Shown: positions 48,352 through 58,662 of the stretch, in pieces
Layout: each line of letters starts with the position of its first letter
Position numbering within the stretch: the first letter of the stretch is position 1
Assembly (NCBI RefSeq): GCF_000516985.1
Contig: NW_006917091.1
Span: 2,335,399 to 2,399,398 of the forward strand
From: Pestalotiopsis fici W106-1
Lineage: Eukaryota; Ascomycota; Sordariomycetes; Amphisphaeriales; Sporocadaceae
Length of the DNA stretch: 64,000 bases
Direction: 5' to 3'
Translations under genes and position numbers: made by a program
Notes under the pieces: generated by a model
Seen by the model: only the letters and a program-made list of their open reading frames with translations
Told to the model about the DNA's origin: nothing
Databases searched by the model: none

Positions 48352-50226
48352 AGTATAATATGATACTAGTATTGTGTGGGAGGGTTTGTGTGTGTAGTAT
48401 AGACTGTATATTGCGGCAGGTGTATGACTGCCTATCTTTGAATTCTGATGCTGTTGATGGTTGTGATGATGAATGTGTTCAATGGGTCATGTCAACTGAG
48501 CAGTGGCAGTTCGTTCCATCTTGGACCATATATACAGTCAAACATGCTGATTTCGACTTTCCGCTTCGTTTTCATGGTCCAAATTATGACGGAACACGAA
48601 ACAGGAAACTCTCTATTGGTTATGCGTAAATGCGTCGATGCGGCATCGAAATGGGCTGATTGTAGGTCGAGTGTCGGCCGACTCCGACCCCAGAGCCCGC
48701 TACAAGTGCACCACCAGCCGCTGTGAATCGCTGTAGCGACTGGAAGTCTGCCCCTGAGGACCCCCCGGATTTTCGCGGCCACGAGAATGAATCGGCCCAG
48801 ACCTGATTCAGCCACAAACGCAAAACACAAAAAAGCACCTGACTTTCATTCACTCAGTGTAACACCGGGCGCAAAATCCCCCGACGGACTACGTAGCACT
48901 GCACTGATGGAGTCCATTCTTCTTCGCTTGTACAGTCTGGTCCAGATTGCAATTGGGCAATAATAATTCCGTTCTGCATGCATGCGCTGCAGTTGGTCTT
49001 CCGCCGCTGACCTCCGTCTTCCTCTTCACGTCAGGAACCAGTACGAACCCAAGGTCGTACAGAAATGCTCAGCAGTCTGGGAAACGACAGAGTTCGCATG
49101 AGGCTCGATATTTCGTACTATACCTAAGGAGGGTCTCTCCCTTTTAAACCCTCGTGTTCGCTTGCTGCTCGAATGGTCAAGAGTTCTTGTTCAAATGCAA
49201 CATGAGCTTGATGATAGAGGACGGAAAGATTTCGAGCCGAATTTCAACATTGTAAGGTCAGGGCCAAGGGCACCAAGATATATCTTTCTCCGGCGTTGGG
49301 ATCACGATGTCCGACTCAATCACTATGTCGACTCTAAGCTCCGAGCCGACCGGGTCCTCCACCGAGAACCGCTCCGATGACGGTCCATCTTCCAAGACAC
49401 CAAGACCTGACGGCCCGCCCTCCAAGGTATATTATGTGTCTGGTAAACAGTGCCAGTTATGTATTGTATGAGTAATGACGTTCTGATCGACATCATCCCT
49501 TGTTAATTGAGGGTTGCTCTACATACAACAGGCGGGCAAGGTTAGATTTTGTAACTTGTTGGTTCCTGAGCGAGCTCAATGGTCGATACATTGCTGCAAA
49601 CATACATAGGAACGTTGACTTGCATAGTAGTTCACAGCCACTCCATTCTGTACTCCTGCTGTTTCCGGTTGCCTTGGATTTGTGCGCATCTCTTGACTCG
49701 AGGACGTGCTCCGAGCGATTTTATTCCCAGCAACCTCCTTCTTCCGCCGAAACAGACGGTCAGCGCCGCGGATCATTGCGTTCTTGACCCAAGTTTATAG
49801 GCCAAAGGTGGAGGACTGTCGCCCCCCCGGCTGCCCGGTTCATCTCGGAGTGGCCCACATAGATCAAAATTTTATCTTATCTGATCCATCTGTTGAACCT
49901 CTCTGTGCGTACCTGGCAGCAGGGCCCCCATACCAACGAGGGAATGGCCATTCATCATTGGGCCAGCAACCTGGGAAAAAGATCTTCATCAGCAGGTTGC
50001 AGCGATCTTCTCGACGCACTCAACCTTGATTTACGGAAATATGGACTGGATCGAGCTTCCATGCATGTCCATGCACGCCCCGACTACGGATGTTTTCTCC
50101 TTGGCTTTCAGGGCTTTTCGCGGTATTAAAGATGAGCTTGGTGCCCGACTGCCATGATGAGTTGGTTCTGCTTCTCGGTTGTCCCTCAGTAGATCCTTGA
50201 TCCGACGATTGTTCCAGTACGGCAGG
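48352..50226. other. Intergenic region with an orphan exon-like segment
   Basis: 1.9 kb between the small protein gene (-) and the arylsulfotransferase-like gene (+). It holds both promoters and a coding-like segment at 49307-49426 (listed separately). The rest shows nothing. Confidence 0.5.
49307..49426 (+). pseudogene. Orphan first-exon-like segment
   Basis: Forty codons from an ATG read as a Ser/Thr/Pro/Asp-rich N-terminus (starting MSDSITMSTLSSEPTGSS), followed exactly by a possible donor GTATAT. A TATATC lies about 30 bp upstream. No matching next exon is found in the 800 bp that follow, and the unspliced frame stops 15 codons later. The pattern suggests the surviving 5' end of a truncated gene, perhaps a transporter, many of which start with such tails. 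It could be chance. Confidence 0.3.
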
Positions 50227-51817
50227 ATGCGTTCAACGATTGTCTCCGCTGCGTCGCTAGTCTCGCTCTTCGGGGTAATTCCCGTCAGAGCAGCAGACAA
50301 TGACACTTACTGGCCATGGCAGACTTACAAGTCTGAGCCCAGTCTGCAGCCGCCTGCGCTGGAGATCACCAAGAATGGTCCCGTCTCCCCGGGCTACCTC
50401 TTCTTTGACCAGAATGGCAACTATGGACACAACTACAGCTGCTTCATCATGACTGATGATGGAGACCTCGTCTGGCAGGGAGGCTACGGAGATTACTCTG
50501 CCTTCAAGGCTCAGACCTTTGAGGGCAAGCCCGTCCTGACCTACTTTGAAGGTGTCACTTGGTCTGAGCCTTGGGGATGGGGCTACGGTCTTGTCAAGGT
50601 CCACAATGACCAGTATGACAACATCTACAACGTCTCGGTTCCTGGCACTCACTTCGTGACCATCGACATTGCCGACACTAGTGGCTTCGAATCGTGGCTC
50701 GACATGCACGAGGACCTCATCACGTCCGAGGGCACCATGCTGACCACGGCGTACAACGTCACGCCAGCCGATCTGACCTCTGCCGGAGGCCCCAAGGACG
50801 GCTGGATTGTCGACAGCGGTTTCTTCGAGATTGACGTCAAGACGGATGAGGTCCTCTTTGAATGGTTCGCTTCGGACCACAAGGACCAGATCCCCCTGGC
50901 TGATGCCGTCGAGACTTACCCCCTGGACTACCTTGGCACGAACCAGACCTACCCCTGGGGCCCCTTCCACATCAACACTGTCAACAAGCTTGACGATGGT
51001 TCCTACCTCATCTCGTCGAGACAGTACTGCTCGATTTTCATGATCAACCCCGACGGTTCGGTCGCCTGGACGCTCAATGTACGTGTAGCTTACCTCTTCA
51101 TCTCTGTGACTTGAGACTAACGCTTTGTAGGGACGTCACGGTGGTAACTTTACTCTCGGTGAGGGACTCGACTTCTGCTACCAGCACGACATTCGTATCC
51201 ACGCCATCGAAGGAAGCCAGTACACCATGAGCTTGTTCAACAACGACAACAATGCCGACTTCTACGGCGTCAATCAGACCACTGGTATCTTCATGCAGGT
51301 CGACGTCGAGAACTGGACTGCTACCTTGCTCCAGGAGCTCACTGACCCCGAGGACGCCATCTACTCCCACTCCCAGGGTAACGTGCAGCTGCTCGACGAT
51401 GGCCATGTCATCATGGGCTACGGCTCGACGCCTCGCATCAAGGAGTACAACCCCGACGGCTCCGTGGCCATGTCGGTCAAGTTTGGCCCGAGCGAGGGCA
51501 CCGTCTTCTCTTACCGTGCCTACCGCCTGCCCTGGGTCGGCAAGCCCACCACCTCGCCCAAGGCTGTGGCATGCAGCGACGAGAGCAACCAGACGTCCGT
51601 CTACATGAGCTGGAACGGCGCCACCGAGTATACCTCGTGGAAGGTCTACGCCGGTGCTTCCAAGTTCAACCTGACTCTCGCCGCCGAGGCTGCCCGAACC
51701 GGCTTTGAGACGTCTGCCGTCCTTCCCGCCGGTGTTTCGTATGTTCGTGCTGACGCATACAGCCTGAACGGCACTCTGGGCGCATCCGAGGTCATTGCCG
51801 TTGGAGGCCAGTGCTAA
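50227..51817 (+). CDS. Arylsulfotransferase (ASST)-family secreted protein, 512 aa
   Basis: Member of the fungal ASST group, beta-propeller proteins related to bacterial arylsulfate sulfotransferase; enzyme activity in fungi is unproven. Two exons, 50227-51078 and 51131-51817, with a 52-nt intron. The start at 50227 gives a signal peptide (~1-22, 'SAASLVSLFGVIPVRA'); upstream codons in frame lack an ATG. Family-typical parts include 'PGYLFFDQNGNYGHNYSCFIM', 'GPFHINTVNKLDDGSYLISS', 'DFCYQHDIRIH' with its His, and the repeated 'SHSQGNVQLLDDGHVIMGYG'. Many N-glycosylation sequons are present. The C-terminal ~100 residues look like a fibronectin-type beta fold. The gene converges with the con-13-like gene, 127 bp apart. 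Codon use is strongly C-ending, so good expression is likely. Confidence 0.85.
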
Positions 51818-51944
51818 ATATTCTGATACTATTTAATTCGATCATGACCACGTACAATGGTCATGGCTGTATATAATTTTTCGAATAAGATTCAAAGGTA
51901 GATATAATATCTAAAACCTTACTTTCCAGCAACTATCTACTCGG

Positions 51945-53096
51945 TCAAACGTCAAAACATTGTGTTGGCGCACCCGTCTCTGGAATCAACGTCTCAACAG
52001 TGATACCATTTGCAGAACCGAAAGCAACCTGCTTGTCCAAATCGAAACTAGCAATGAAGTCAAGCTGCGACTTGTCGTCCACAGATTGTACAAATGATCC
52101 CATAGTGACTGGTGGCGAGTTGGCGTACCGTCCCGAGCAGATCAAGCCACTATCAAAATCATACATTCTGCCTCCGTGCTGGCCATTGTCGCCCTCGTCG
52201 ACCATGGTGTTGAGCTGGTGGCCAATCTCCCACAGATTGGGCTCGTCTCGGAGCTTGCCGCCAGTGAGTCGGTCGTAGACAATGAGGCCGCCAAACTGCG
52301 CAAAGTTCTGCGATATCCTATGTCAGTACTAACGTGCACCACGCGTTTGGATCTTGTAGCTGGAAAATGGGCGCCAATTACCTCTTGTTGATTTGTCTGA
52401 GCATACGTGTCTGGAACCGCTGAATCCAGATCGTATGAGCTCGACCATGCAGTGCTTGCTACACGTATCGTCAGCACACCGGGTCTGGTACACAATCCAA
52501 CCCAGGAGCCTACCAGAGCTAGAGGGAGTTTTATAACCGCCAGCACTATCGGCGCAATGCGACATTTCATGAAGGAACAACTGGACCGTCGCCGGCTGGT
52601 ATAAGGTGATGATCTGGTTCTGGGCATTGGCACCGCCACCTTGCGACTGCATGACGACCTCGGAAGTATATTGTCGCAACCGTATGGGAGCCTGGCCAAA
52701 GGCAAACGCCAAATCGTCTATGGACTGCTTGGAGCCATCTTGGATGCAAAAGTTCCACGACTGAGAACACTGTCATATACTCTCTCCATCAGCAATCTTT
52801 TGACGCAACATGAGACGAGTCTACATCATACGCAGCTTTCGGCTTACATCGTTGAGTAGGACAGAATATGCACGAAAGAACGCAGGGTCCTGGCCATCTC
52901 TGTCGGCTATGTAGAGGCATCCCTGAGAAATCGTGCCTGCCGGCCATTGGGTAACCTGGTACCCGGGCATGGGTAAGCCGGCGGTTAGATCTGGCGAAAA
53001 CTTGCCGAGATTTGGCCACAGTGCCGGTTTACTCAATGCTCCATTGGCAACTGCCAAATGCAGGGCCAAAAGCGTGGACAAGATAGGTAGTTGCAT
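51945..53096 (-). CDS. con-13-like secreted protein with HEMSH motif, 314 aa
   Basis: Resembles the conidiation-specific protein 13 group of filamentous fungi. Four exons: 53096-52848, 52769-52514, 52458-52382 and 52307-51945; introns of 78, 55 and 74 nt. A signal peptide covers ~1-20. The middle has 'AYSVLLNDCSQSWNFC' and 'SIDDLAFAFGQAPIRLRQY'. 'LFLHEMSHCADS' follows (His150-Glu-Met-Ser-His154), which fits the HExxH zinc-metalloprotease signature, then 'SAVPDTYAQTNQQENFAQ', a run shared with con-13 proteins as I know them. An in-frame ATG at 53210 is rejected as start because a TATA box lies between it and 53096 and the signal peptide begins at the latter. Protease activity is inferred from HExxH only; the third zinc ligand is not evident. 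Confidence 0.74.
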
Positions 53097-53471
53097 ATTG
53101 AGAACTGGTATACTAAAGAGTGTATAGATGCTGAGCCAGTGATGGAACACGTTTAGATCTCGTCTTATCGAGGCCAAAGAAAGTGCCTTGATCTTTATAG
53201 CCGTCTCCATTCGGAAATGTTTGGCGTATTCTTGATCACATACTCATGATCACTTGGATCCATAATGAGCTGTGATGGTAGTCATAAGCGCCAAGACGAT
53301 AGCCAGCATCCCATCTTAGTCAGGGTCAATATCGTTGTATTTGTGATTGTATTCCGAAATAACGTAGTGACTGGCAAGAGCCGAATTTTATTTCCCATCT
53401 TGAGTTCTCAGAAATCGCCATTCTGCATGTTGTTAACCACATCACGAGCGGTAAGTAAGAGTGAATTATTG
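53097..53471. other. Promoter region of the con-13-like gene
   Basis: 375 bp with the TATA box at 53194-53199 on the minus strand. No other feature seen. Confidence 0.5.
53194..53199 (-). promoter_or_regulatory. TATA box of the con-13-like gene
   Basis: TATAAA on the minus strand, 98 bp before the chosen start codon. Its position downstream of the alternative ATG at 53210 supports the shorter protein. Confidence 0.6.
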
Positions 53472-53951
53472 CTAGCGTAAGACGCCACGCGAGTGAACCT
53501 TGAGCACTATTTCAGGGCGCTGGAGGGATTGATAGTCTATCGTCACATCGTCAAATCCAGGTATATTCGGTAGCTTGATGGGTTGCATCTGAGAATATTC
53601 CGTCGTGACTGGAGTGCCTCTGACGGGAGGGTCTATCAGGTGTACAAGGACTACGCGCGACTGGATCATAAGAACGGCCATTAGGGGCAGTCAACTGCCA
53701 GACTGCGTCCCCACACCCTCTAGCCCACACCCCCTCTACGCAGTAGTTTGAGCGCTTCTCCATCCATGTGCCCCCAACATAGGAAGTATCCAAGAGACGA
53801 TAGATAAGCCTTGGGTCATTCTAACATTGCTTAGTAAGAACGTATGATTCGGCTCGGTCACTCCCGTCCCATCGGAGTCATGGGCGTAGTCTAAAGAGAC
53901 CACCACCGCGCCAAGAAATACACGAATCGCGCAACCATTTATGCCAAGCAA
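53472..53951 (-). pseudogene. Possible gene relic, frame broken
   Basis: Three overlapping minus-strand frames each contain a protein-like portion in order: 53951-53830, 53793-53640 (with 'NYCVEGVWARGCGDAVWQLT') and 53681-53472 (with 'LPNIPGFDDVTIDYQSLQRP'). No consensus introns join them, so a gene broken by frameshifts is the simplest reading. I do not recognise the family. It may instead be non-coding. Confidence 0.28.
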
Positions 53952-55705
53952 ACTCAGAACGGCAATTTGGTTGAGGGCTTGTATTGATTATTTATACTCA
54001 TTAGATGTCTGGTTTGAAGAAGATGCTATATGATATAGATCTTAATACTCAATGTCAGCGACTGAGATGACCCTATATTTGACAGCATTACACTGACTCG
54101 TGCGTCTATAAGAGAAAAGGCAATAACAACATTGTATGAGAGGTGCAAGGCAATGTGTAATATGTTGCCGGCGTGCGACCTTCGGCCCGAGTTTGAGTAT
54201 CTTTGGGTCCGGTTCCGGGCGCGGCTACATTTGAAAAATAACCGGGAAATGGTAAATTAAAGACGGCTGCAGTCGAAATAAACATATTATAATAATTATT
54301 TTTAAAGAATTCACGTAACAAAATTCAGGCCACTCTTCTTGATTATGTGCGCAGAAGGTTGAATATGGAGTGTGAACCTTCACGGCCAAGCTCTGCGCCG
54401 CAGTTTTGGTGCAGCGTAGTGAATATCGACTTTGAGATATCCGAAAACTTATTCATAAAAGAAAGAAGATATTATGGTGAGCAGTAGGTATGAGCGATAA
54501 GTTATCTCTTCAACATGTTTCAATATAAAATAAATCAAACGAGGGTCACATTATGACCACCATCTTCGAGAAGGTTAAGGTTATGATACCTTTAAAGAAT
54601 ACCGAGATCAACGCTTCAAGTAGAGTCTTTGAGAATCAAAATTAAAACCGAAATAGTCGCAATAATCTTGGTCATAACTTGGCATATCATACCGGCATAG
54701 AGAAATATGATCATTGGGCAATGCGATTCCATTGTACCTCTGCGACTCTCAATTCTAGTACTAGACAGTGCCCGGAGAAGGCCACAGGCACTAGTCAAAT
54801 CATAGCCGCATTATTTTATCCCCATGTGACATAAAAGGATCCATAGTATGGTGCAATGACCGCCATCTGATATATCTAGCCACAGTGAGGAACGATGTCA
54901 CTTACATCGTGGCGAAACCAAAACAATGAGCTGGCTGCACTGAGTCAACAGGCCCTGATTAGCAGCGAGAGTCTGTTGCTAACGCGCTGTTTTAATAGCC
55001 GATATTAGAAAAGTAAACCAAAATTCTACTCGTAAGGGGTGAGTTAATATTCCGACACCGCGAAGAGGGCGCGATCATTATGGTTATTACTTTAAATAAG
55101 AAAAGAATCTCACGAAAAAGCTTAGAAATAAAAAGAATTTCCATTAAAAAATTTAATTCGTTATACGTATAAATAAAGAAATCCAATTCCTATAATGCCC
55201 CGCGAGAATATAACCAATTTTATCCTGTTAGGCATTCGCACTCCAACCATTATCCACCCTAAATGCGTACAATTATCGTTTCCTTGGCGTTGGACAAAGA
55301 CCAGGTCCTAGAATGGTGGACGATCTGGTTGAGGGCTTGAAGAAGAGATCTGCTGGTGTGGAAGCCCGGGAAATAACTGGTAGATAATCTCGGAGTGGGT
55401 TGGTAGATGAGCTGGTGCAATAAACGGCTAAAGGGGTTGCGAGTATGTCACACGAGAATTGGATCCGAAATTAGACGAGGGATAAGTTTTATTCTAGGGT
55501 TCCTTCTTTGTTTTTCGCTTTAACCCTTAAATGGAATCTAGTTTATGGGTGGAGAGACGGGCACGAGATCGTTTTACGTCTGACCCCCGTGAGCCTTGGT
55601 GGAAGAAGCAGATATATAGTTGGTTGTGACCCTCTGATTCGGGAGGAAGCGCATCTGGGTTGATTAAAGAGCGGTGGATATCTATCCTAGAAACCCCTAG
55701 CCTTG

Positions 55706-55800
55706 ATGGGAGTGAGGGGAGAGCCAAAGGGTGAAATCCGTTGTTGCTTTGATGTTTTGAATACACTTAATGAAAGTGAGGGGATAGCCAAGAGGTGAAA
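55706..55800. repeat. Imperfect 31-bp direct repeat pair
   Basis: Copies at 55706-55736 and 55770-55800 agree at 26 of 31 positions and are 64 bp apart. Three of the five differences are G/A exchanges, which fits repeat-induced mutation but is too few to prove it. Confidence 0.7.
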
Positions 55801-56114
55801 GATGCTATGGTATTGACCTTTGGGTCAGGGAGTATGGAAGTGGAAAGATCAGAAAAACACAAAGAGGGGGAAGAGGCTGGTTTAAATAGAAGGGTAGGCT
55901 CACATTTGATCCTCGGATGGAAAGTGTGAGGATTCAGTATCGAACCACTCGTTCCCTCCGAGTTACTGCGTGTACGTGTACGATGCCAATGACGAGCTTG
56001 GGTTCGTACTTGCTGTTGATTCCTTCTCGACCATCAATTGCTCCTGCCAATATCGTTAGCTTTACGGCTTCTTGATGAGCTTCGCGTTCCTCTTCAAAGA
56101 AGCTTCCTCGATAT

Positions 56115-56133
56115 TCTCTCTCTCTCTCTCTCT
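56115..56133. repeat. (TC)n microsatellite
   Basis: About nine TC units in the A/T-enriched island. Confidence 0.9.
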
Positions 56134-57309
56134 GTCTTCTTTCTTGCCTTCTTTGACTTCTGGGCCAAGTGCTGTCCTTGAGATAATTTGTCACGAGTCT
56201 TGTCAACGTTCAGTGAGTTGTACTAGTGAAAAGACTCGGTGTCGAGGTGAGTAGTGGTCAGGATCCATTTACTCTGCTACATAATAGCCCAATAACATAA
56301 TTGTCACATCGGTGGCAACCATCTATTCGCCTTGATTAGGACGTCGCAACCAGGTCCGAGGCTGGGACCTGGTGACAGCGGGATTGGCAAGTTTCGGGGG
56401 TGTAGATCGAAGAGCAGGTTATCCTGTACAGTTAAAATCGCGAACCTTTAATTTTCCGCGGCAGCCACTGTGAGTAGAATAGGTGTTGCCATATAATTGG
56501 ATTATATTGGAAATGAGTTCAAAGCTTGGCGAACGATTGGTGTCTGGAATATTTTACCCACATCCTACTTAACATAGCGCCAGGCCTTGTTCGGATAGTC
56601 CTCTTTGGCACACTTTAGCATTTTATTCCCATCAAGACTACACTGATCCACTATATGATGAAAACGCTATCTGTGCGGCAATACAAAGAAATGGTGGCCA
56701 AAAGTCGATATATAAGAAAAAGCAAATATGAAAATGCTTGAAACTAAAGAGGAAACATCAATTGGGATAAAATCACGCTGTCAGAGAGCCTGGTCATTTC
56801 ATTTGAGCCAAATATTCGACACCTTCGAGGAAGAGATAAAAAATGGCACTAAATCTGTATGCAACTTTCACTGAATTGCCATTCTCATTCTACTAGATAC
56901 CCATGTATTGACTTTGGTGTCTCAAAATGTCACCTCGACCCACTCGAGTTTTGGGGTAGCACAAGGGAGGCGGAGCAAAACTACCGCTGACAATGGACAT
57001 ATTTATCGCGTGTGGAGATTGGGACTCGGAACCTGTCCACAGATGATCTAGTGTCCCGTAGCGCAGGAAGCGGCCAGAAACACGGCAACCGGCACGACCT
57101 TACCGAAAGCTTCCAAGATTGACAAATTAGAGCAACTGCCAAGAAAGCCTAGGATAATAGTAGTAGGAAACTTGGATATAATCTAGAGTAAAACGGAGCC
57201 ATCTAAACAAAAAAAAGTCTCGCTGAGCGCGTCATCATTACGAAGCCATTGTACAGGGAAAAAGAAGAGAAGGACGAGAATTCCCACGCCCACACCATAG
57301 ACACTTTCT

Positions 57310-58662
57310 CTAGTAATCCTTCTCGACAAGCCACTGGTCCTCAAACCGTAAGCCACCTCCACCTATCAAGTCACAGTTTTGGTGTCCCCATTTCCGCCTG
57401 TATACTTCCTTGCCCGCTTCCGTGAGTACTTCGAGCGCCTCTGTGAATCCAGCCGCGTCGTAATAGTAAGGCTCTCCATAGCCTCCACGCTGCCCGTCCT
57501 GCCACGTGTTGCGGCCGCGTCCACCGTGTTTGTGGTGGAACATGTGGTCGCTGGTCTGGAGGAGGGCTTTCCAGTACTCGATATTTTCATCCAGGCTGAG
57601 GGATGCCGATGACGACGAGAGCTGGTCGCGTTTCGTCTGTCTTGGTTCCGCCACTTCCACCATGGGGTTGGGATCCTCCATCGCCGGAACTACGCTAGGG
57701 TCATGGTAGAGTGCAACGAGATCGTGGAGATGTGATGCTGTATCAGTAATGACGCCCGCGTTGCGGTCCTCCTGTGTCCAATTCCTCATGGCGAACCGGC
57801 TGTACATGTCGCAGTCGGTCATGTAAAAGGGTATCAAAGTGTCCCAACCGCCCACATCTTCCAAAGCTTTCGGGTTCTGTAGCGTCAGGTGATCATAGGC
57901 GAATAGTCGAGCTCCCCATCGATGGTCATTGTCGAGCGTTTCTCGGAGCGCTTCAAGGCACAAGGCGTAAACAGTCTTGTATCCTTCTTCACCAGCTCGC
58001 ACCGTGAGGTTTTCGAATCCGTTTTCATGCGATAATGCCAAGACGTCCATGTGCGACCAAAAGTAATACGGCCAGTCCATGTCCTGCGAAATGGATAGGT
58101 AAAAGTTTTGCAGTTGAGCAAAGGTGAGCAATACAGGAGTCTGTATGATGTTTACACCGAGCCGCTGGAGACTCGTGTGATTGAGATATCGAGGGTGTTG
58201 CAATGTCAATTGGTCGTGCTTATTCGCGCGATGTACACCAGTGTTCTCGACGACGTAGATTTGCTCGGCCGGCCATCCCGCTGTTATGTATGAGACCACA
58301 GTCTGCAATAGCATCGGCCAGGAGCGGGTGAATCCTATGAGCAGCGGCGGCGCAATTCCCAAGCCATATTCTTTGTATAGATCCTTTCTCGGGACGTTGT
58401 ACTGTGGTATGGGTGGTAGAGGTTGCTGAGTATTGGCAAGTAAGGGAAAGGGATCTCGAATCGGAGGCGGTACAGCGACTTCTTTTGGTTTGTAGTGCGG
58501 CTTGGGCTTCTGTTTTTCTGAGCTACCTGAGCTGGAAGTACCTATTGTACTGTGCAAGATTCGATCGGCTTGTCCAGTTTGTTGAATAATAACAAGCAAG
58601 GTGCTAATTAGTAAGGCAATAACGAGTATTTTCACCGTTCTCGCCGGAATATGTTGCAGCAT
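57310..58662 (-). CDS. Type II membrane protein, glycosyltransferase-like, 450 aa
   Basis: The frame is single-exon and fully open. A short basic N-terminus is followed by one transmembrane anchor (~10-26, 'VKILVIALLISTLLVII') and a Ser/Pro/Lys-rich stem (~40-90), the layout of Golgi type II glycosyltransferases. The globular part has 'LLIGFTRSWPMLLQTVVSYI' (~107-126), 'EQIYVVENTG', 'YYFWSHMDVLAL' (~199-210) and 'FYMTDCDMYSRF' (~279-290), where Asp283-Cys-Asp285 forms a DxD motif like those that bind metal and nucleotide sugar. The C-terminal third is rich in Gly/Tyr/His. I know similar unnamed fungal proteins but not a proven activity, so the enzyme class is an inference. The nearest gene downstream is over 3 kb away, across the A/T-enriched island. 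Confidence 0.7.
   Translation of the reverse strand: MLQHIPARTVKILVIALLISTLLVIIQQTGQADRILHSTIGTSSSGSSEKQKPKPHYKPKEVAVPPPIRDPFPLLANTQQPLPPIPQYNVPRKDLYKEYGLGIAPPLLIGFTRSWPMLLQTVVSYITAGWPAEQIYVVENTGVHRANKHDQLTLQHPRYLNHTSLQRLGVNIIQTPVLLTFAQLQNFYLSISQDMDWPYYFWSHMDVLALSHENGFENLTVRAGEEGYKTVYALCLEALRETLDNDHRWGARLFAYDHLTLQNPKALEDVGGWDTLIPFYMTDCDMYSRFAMRNWTQEDRNAGVITDTASHLHDLVALYHDPSVVPAMEDPNPMVEVAEPRQTKRDQLSSSSASLSLDENIEYWKALLQTSDHMFHHKHGGRGRNTWQDGQRGGYGEPYYYDAAGFTEALEVLTEAGKEVYRRKWGHQNCDLIGGGGLRFEDQWLVEKDY

Larger units (their letters stand above)
53952..57309. other. A/T-enriched island without genes, possibly a decayed repeat
   Basis: 3.4 kb with no credible coding frame. Base composition from about 54.2 to 55.2 kb is visibly richer in A/T than the genic flanks. 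At 55.3-56.3 kb a G-rich stretch includes an imperfect 31-bp direct repeat (55706-55736 and 55770-55800) and a (TC)n tract. The shape suggests an old transposon relic affected by repeat-induced point mutation, but no transposase or reverse-transcriptase motif could be seen. Confidence 0.45.

Noticed and set aside
53097..53210. Upstream in-frame ATG (53210) as the start of the con-13-like protein
   Set aside because: It would mask the signal peptide and lies upstream of the TATA box at 53194-53199.
55447..56310. A solo LTR bounded by TGTCACA-like ends
   Set aside because: The matching ends are direct, not inverted, no 5-bp target duplication is seen and no primer-binding site follows.
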